Assembly: GCA_017545365.1 (NCBI GenBank)
Contig: JAFWOP010000042.1
Location: 1-64,000, forward strand
Length of the DNA: 64,000 nt
Origin: Bacteroidales bacterium
Lineage (GTDB): Bacteria; Bacteroidota; Bacteroidia; Bacteroidales; P3
Direction of reading: 5' to 3'
Part shown: positions 60,728 through 64,000 of the stretch, piece after piece
Layout: each line of letters opens with the position of its first letter
Numbering within the stretch: position 1 is the stretch's first letter
Notes under the pieces: generated by a model
Databases searched by the model: none
Seen by the model: only the letters and a program-made list of their open reading frames with translations
Told to the model about the DNA's origin: nothing
Made by a program: the position numbers and the translations under genes

Positions 60728-61936
60728 ATGAAAAGAAGTGCATTAATCCTCTTTATTGTACTGACAATGTGTCAATACCTCTCGTATGGCCAGGTGAGAA
60801 TCAGCACGGAGTATCCCGAAGCCGAGGTGGTGGGGGAGTTGAGCCCGTTGCTGGACAATACCTCGTCGCTTTTTTTCTGGCAGGATACCCTGTGGTCTGT
60901 CAACGACCATGGAGGATTGAGAATGTACGCGCTGGATACGCTGACGGGTGCCATCATCGGCACTCGGCCCATGGATGTGGAGCTGCCCGCTTTTTCCGAC
61001 ATGGAAGAGACGGCGCAGGACGATGACTATTTTTATTTCGGCGATTTTGGCAACAACCACGAGCATCTGCGCGACGACCTGCGGGTGCTGCGACTGAGCA
61101 AAGCAGCCCTGTTGGCCGGTGAGTATCACTTCGACACTATCTTCTTCACCTACGAAGGCTATGAGGGCGGCGAAGGCCGACAGGGTATGCTGCCAACTAC
61201 AGAGTATGATTGTGAGTCAATGATAGTGGGGGGCGACAGTCTGTATCTTTTCACCAAGCAGTGGACCTCCTTCCATACCACATGTTTTGCCCTTCCCAAG
61301 CAGCCAGGACGTTATGTGGCCCAACTGCGTGACACGCTGGATGTGGAGGGTTTGGTGACGGGTGCATGCTACCTGCCCGAACGGCGGGTGTTGGTGCTGT
61401 GCTGCTACACAGTGTTGTGCCAGCCGTTCGTGTGCCTCTTGTATGATTTCCATGGTACCGATTTCTTTAAGGGAGAGATGCGGCGAATACCAGTTGTAAG
61501 CAGTGTGGGTGTTCAGACCGAGGCGATTGCTTCGCAGGACGGGCTTCATTATTTCCTCACCAACGAGAACTTTTCAAGGATGGGTATTTCCTCACCTCCC
61601 CAACTGCTCAAGCTGGACCTTACCGAGTCCCTCTCTGATTATTTCTCCTGTGATACTGCCCATACCCAGGTGCAACCGCCCGATGCATCGGATGTCGTGT
61701 TCCATATAAGCCCCAACCCCGTCACCGACTATTTGGTGGTCAACATCGGCGGCGTCGAAGGCACCTTTGGTTGGAGTGTGGCGATATTCGATATGTCAGG
61801 CAAGGAGGTTCTGCGTCAGAAAGTGGCGCGTCCCGAGCATGAGGTGCTGGATGTCAAAGCACTATCTGCGGGGTCATACGTTGTGTGCCTCATTTCTCCG
61901 CAAGGGAAGCGGGAGTGCTGTACCATCGTGAAATAG
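60728..61936 (+). CDS. T9SS-exported protein, beta-propeller-like
   Basis: The 402-residue protein starts with a signal peptide (MKRSALILFIVLTMCQYLSY). The body of about 300 residues has repeating beta-strand blocks (LFFWQDTLWSVNDHGG, DDYFYFGDFGNN, DSLYLFTKQWTS, DGLHYFLTNENFS) that suggest a beta-propeller. The last 80 residues are a T9SS sorting tail (ISPNPVTDYLVVNIGG ... IFDMSGKEVL ... LSAGSYVVCL). The catalytic or binding function is unknown. Confidence 0.88.
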   Translation: MKRSALILFIVLTMCQYLSYGQVRISTEYPEAEVVGELSPLLDNTSSLFFWQDTLWSVNDHGGLRMYALDTLTGAIIGTRPMDVELPAFSDMEETAQDDDYFYFGDFGNNHEHLRDDLRVLRLSKAALLAGEYHFDTIFFTYEGYEGGEGRQGMLPTTEYDCESMIVGGDSLYLFTKQWTSFHTTCFALPKQPGRYVAQLRDTLDVEGLVTGACYLPERRVLVLCCYTVLCQPFVCLLYDFHGTDFFKGEMRRIPVVSSVGVQTEAIASQDGLHYFLTNENFSRMGISSPPQLLKLDLTESLSDYFSCDTAHTQVQPPDASDVVFHISPNPVTDYLVVNIGGVEGTFGWSVAIFDMSGKEVLRQKVARPEHEVLDVKALSAGSYVVCLISPQGKRECCTIVK

Positions 61937-61942
61937 CCTGCC

Positions 61943-62446
61943 TTACTGGTTGCGCGATGGAGCGAGCGAGCCAGAGGAGTAAGCCTGTTTGGCGTGACGC
62001 TCCTGGCGCGATTGTTTGCGGAATTCTTCCCGTCGTTTCCATTCTTCTTCGTCGATGAGTAGTGCAGCCTCGATAAGCTCGTCGAGCGACATGGCGTTTT
62101 TCTCGTCCTTATGGTGTCTCCAATGCTGCTCGTACCGCGCGATGGCGAGGGGATATTGTTCATAGAGCTTCTGATACTCAGGGTAGAGCGAGCGGGCATC
62201 GGCCATCATTGTGGCTTCACGTTCGTGCCGCCATCTGCGCCAGAGTTTGAGATATTCAGTGCGGGATGCAATAATGATGATGGTGATGACGGCCCATAGG
62301 GGACCCGAGACCCCGATGACGATTCTGATGATGAGTATTTGGGCCATGTTGAGGACTATCCACACAGGGATAAGGCCTATTAGAGCCAGCAGGACGAACA
62401 ATGATGTCAGCAGAGCTATGCGGGCAGGTGTCTTGAGCTTTTTCAT
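61943..62446 (-). CDS. Small membrane protein of unknown function
   Basis: The 167-residue protein has two membrane segments at about residues 10-32 and 36-61, then a long charged cytoplasmic helix with many Arg and Glu (EYLKLWRRWRHEREATMMAD ... EEEWKRREEFRKQSRQER). I recognise no family. It ends 6 bp from the stop of the convergent T9SS gene. Confidence 0.7.
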   Translation of the reverse strand: MKKLKTPARIALLTSLFVLLALIGLIPVWIVLNMAQILIIRIVIGVSGPLWAVITIIIIASRTEYLKLWRRWRHEREATMMADARSLYPEYQKLYEQYPLAIARYEQHWRHHKDEKNAMSLDELIEAALLIDEEEWKRREEFRKQSRQERHAKQAYSSGSLAPSRNQ

Positions 62447-62516
62447 GATATATTGAAAGATTTAAAGGTTTTCTCTATTTACATCAGGTGTGTTCTATAA
62501 ATTCTGTGTTCATGTC

Positions 62517-62600
62517 GCGTCCCTTCGGGACGCAGTCTCGTTCCGTTTTGACTGTCACCGCACTGCGCCTTACGGCTTGTATGGTGTTGTTAATGGACGC
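62517..62600. repeat. Dispersed triple-hairpin element, copy C
   Basis: GCGTCCC/GGGACGC (62517-62533), then CACC..ACTGC with GCC/GGC and TTGTATGGTG (62556-62586), followed by TTGTTAA. The outer pairs CACC/GGTG replace CCCC/GGGG of copy B, a compensatory change. Confidence 0.6.
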
Positions 62601-62631
62601 ATCTCTGTGAGGTGATTTATAGAAGTCCCCA

Positions 62632-63381
62632 TCAGTCATCCCTCCCTCCCTCTTGTCGCCAAATATCCCAACTGAGTCGGGCTTGGCACTCCAGCATGGC
62701 AAGGCCGTTGCAAATATGTGCTCCTTGTGCTTCGGCGTCAGTCAGGAAGCGTGTGCGCGGGGGGTTGTATACAAGGTCGTAGCATAGATGACGGCTGCCC
62801 AGCAGGTCGGCATATGGCCAAGGGGTGGCAGATACGTTAGGAGCCATCCCCACAGGGGTGGCGTTGATGATGAGGGTATGGCTTGGTGCCAAGGTGTGAG
62901 CCTGGTCGTAGTCGATAGCACCAGGATGTTGCAAAGGGTGGCGCGACACTATGACATAGTCAATGCCCAGCCCCTTCAGCGCATAGGCAACCGCCTTGGA
63001 AGCTCCGCCGCTGCCTAATATCAATGCGGCGGAATGGTGGGGCTGTAGCAGCGGTTTCAGGGTGTAGGCAAAGGCGGGGGCATCGGTGTTGTGTCCGATA
63101 AGTCGGCTTCCGCGCCTTTCAACGCAATTGACAGCCCCAATGGCCTTGGCCACATGGTCCAGATGGTCGAGATGAGCGATAACGGCCTCTTTGTAAGGAA
63201 TGGTGACATTGAAGCCCTTGAGTCCCTCGTTGCATGCCCATCCTTTCAACCCCGCGAGTGAATCAAGCTCGTAGGGCCGGTACTGGCCGTCGTCAATGCC
63301 TTCCCGTGCAAACATCGACTCGAACCATTGCTGTGACCATGAGTGCCCCAGCGGATTGCCAATGAGACCATATTTAATCAT
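62632..63381 (-). CDS. aroE: Shikimate dehydrogenase
   Basis: The 249-residue NADP-dependent enzyme reduces 3-dehydroshikimate in aromatic amino-acid synthesis. The N-terminus YGLIGNPLGHSWSQ binds shikimate, FNVTIPYKEAV carries the catalytic Lys, NTDAPAF the catalytic Asp, and LGSGGASKAVAYAL the NADP-binding loop. The start is ATG 63381; a longer frame would run through the promoter. TATCTTTG lies only 4 bp upstream, so the mRNA is probably leaderless. Confidence 0.95.
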   Translation of the reverse strand: MIKYGLIGNPLGHSWSQQWFESMFAREGIDDGQYRPYELDSLAGLKGWACNEGLKGFNVTIPYKEAVIAHLDHLDHVAKAIGAVNCVERRGSRLIGHNTDAPAFAYTLKPLLQPHHSAALILGSGGASKAVAYALKGLGIDYVIVSRHPLQHPGAIDYDQAHTLAPSHTLIINATPVGMAPNVSATPWPYADLLGSRHLCYDLVYNPPRTRFLTDAEAQGAHICNGLAMLECQARLSWDIWRQEGGRDD

Positions 63382-63385
63382 GCTG

Positions 63386-63393
63386 CAAAGATA
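63386..63393 (-). promoter_or_regulatory. -7 element of aroE placed for a leaderless transcript
   Basis: On the minus strand TATCTTTG is followed by CAGC and ATG 63381, the same arrangement as at 60716. Confidence 0.65.
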
Positions 63394-63403
63394 CAAAGAA
63401 TTG

Positions 63404-63433
63404 TTGAGAAATCGTTTTTTTTTTGTATCTTTG
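63404..63433 (+). promoter_or_regulatory. Promoter of the endonuclease/exonuclease/phosphatase gene
   Basis: TTG (63404-63406) is 19 bp before TATCTTTG (63426-63433), 22 bp upstream of ATG 63456. It is divergent from the aroE promoter in a 74-bp gap. Confidence 0.75.
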
Positions 63434-63455
63434 CAAATTCTAGTTCAGACCCAAT

Positions 63456-64000
63456 ATGAAGAAGTTTTTCCGTATCATACTGTTAACGATTAACTTGCTG
63501 TTCGTGATAGCACTATTCCTTTCCACCTTCGCGGGCCGCATTCCTCCCAGCCGCTTTGTCGGCATCTCGATGCTCAGCTATGGCTTTGTGCTCCTTTTCT
63601 TGTGCAATGTGCTGTTCATCATCATCTGGCTTTGTTTGTCGCGGTGGGAGTTTCTGCTGTCGTTGGCTGCCAATCTGTTGTGCGCCTCGTTTGTGCCTCT
63701 CTTCTTCCAGGTGGGGGGCAGCCAGAATGCCGAGCCGGCCGACGACGTCCTTAAGCTGATGACCTTTAATGTGCATGGCTTCAATGGACTGGATGATGAT
63801 ACGCTGATGACCGCCGACTCGGGCTCGATGCTTTTTATGTCGCTCTTGGATGAGGAGCAGCCCGACGCTTTCTGTCTTCAGGAATTTTTCCGTTCACGTC
63901 ATGTGAATATGGTCGACAGCTTGGAGGCTCGTGGCTACAAATATCATTATGGCGTATATGGCTCCAGCACGTCAGGCCCGCTGATTTTCTTCTCGCGTCT
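63456..64000 (+). CDS. Membrane-anchored endonuclease/exonuclease/phosphatase family protein, 5' part
   Basis: From ATG 63456 the frame stays open to the window end (181 residues). It encodes two to three N-terminal membrane segments (IILLTINLLFVIALFLSTFA, LLFLCNVLFIIIWLCL and a third near residue 70), then the start of an EEP domain with LKLMTFNVHGFNG and DEEQPDAFCLQEFF, where N, Q and E are metal- and phosphate-binding residues. EEP enzymes cleave phosphodiesters of nucleic acids, inositol phosphates or lipids. The substrate cannot be told from this part. Confidence 0.9.
   Translation, partial: MKKFFRIILLTINLLFVIALFLSTFAGRIPPSRFVGISMLSYGFVLLFLCNVLFIIIWLCLSRWEFLLSLAANLLCASFVPLFFQVGGSQNAEPADDVLKLMTFNVHGFNGLDDDTLMTADSGSMLFMSLLDEEQPDAFCLQEFFRSRHVNMVDSLEARGYKYHYGVYGSSTSGPLIFFSR

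Overview
The window looks like chromosome from an uncultured member of the order Bacteroidales (phylum Bacteroidota). The evidence is the many Bacteroidota-type promoters (TAnnTTTG, often with TTTG 19-20 bp upstream), type IX secretion (T9SS) sorting tails on three secreted proteins, an S46 dipeptidyl-peptidase, BspA-like DUF285 repeats, DUF4143 ATPases, and a GTPase-deficient-looking EF-G2. I cannot name a species.

Layout. 1-2.7 kb: the start of an S46 peptidase gene (minus strand) and a T9SS-exported fibronectin-III protein interrupted by an in-frame amber codon. 2.9-17.9 kb: a complete division and cell wall (dcw) cluster on the plus strand, in the order mraZ-rsmH-ftsL-ftsI-murE-mraY-[murD remnant]-ftsW-murG-murC-ftsQ-ftsA-ftsZ. 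In place of murD there is only a 179-residue ORF matching the MurD C-terminal domain, with its substrate motifs degraded. 17.9-27.0 kb: an EamA transporter, mnmA with a repeat-derived insertion, a DUF4143 ATPase, a small ORF plus BspA-like lipoprotein behind a long structured leader, a HAD phosphatase, a DUF4159 protein and rsmE. 27.2-36.6 kb: a 1513-residue exported protein of unknown function, two tRNA-Leu genes and a SNF2 helicase. 37.0-46.9 kb: a DUF5692 membrane protein, a 793-residue MACPF protein without signal peptide, a CotH-kinase/T9SS protein, a polysaccharide flippase and the EF-G2 gene.

46.9-53.3 kb is the accessory zone. A translationally coupled three-gene cassette (DUF3791, DUF3990, small partner) is followed by decayed sequence that includes a degenerate second copy of the 3' end of the EF-G2 gene. 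Then come a frameshifted transglutaminase-like gene, a deleted DUF4143 ATPase pseudogene divergent from an intact paralog, and a hairpin-rich repeat region. 53.3-57.6 kb: a four-gene envelope/lipoprotein operon on the minus strand. 57.8-64 kb: an HTH regulator, prfA, an acyltransferase, a T9SS protein, a small membrane protein, aroE and the start of a membrane-anchored endonuclease/exonuclease/phosphatase gene.

The most unusual points are: the MurD remnant at the canonical murD position; arrays of repeat units with a 33-bp period built into the promoters of DUF4143 ATPase genes; the leaderless-looking promoters; a dispersed hairpin element whose stems covary between copies; short intergenic repeats that have entered coding sequence (inside mnmA, in a signal peptide, at a stop codon); the MACPF protein; and the DUF3791/DUF3990 cassette next to the EF-G2 gene. 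All assignments rest on reading the sequence; no database search was possible.
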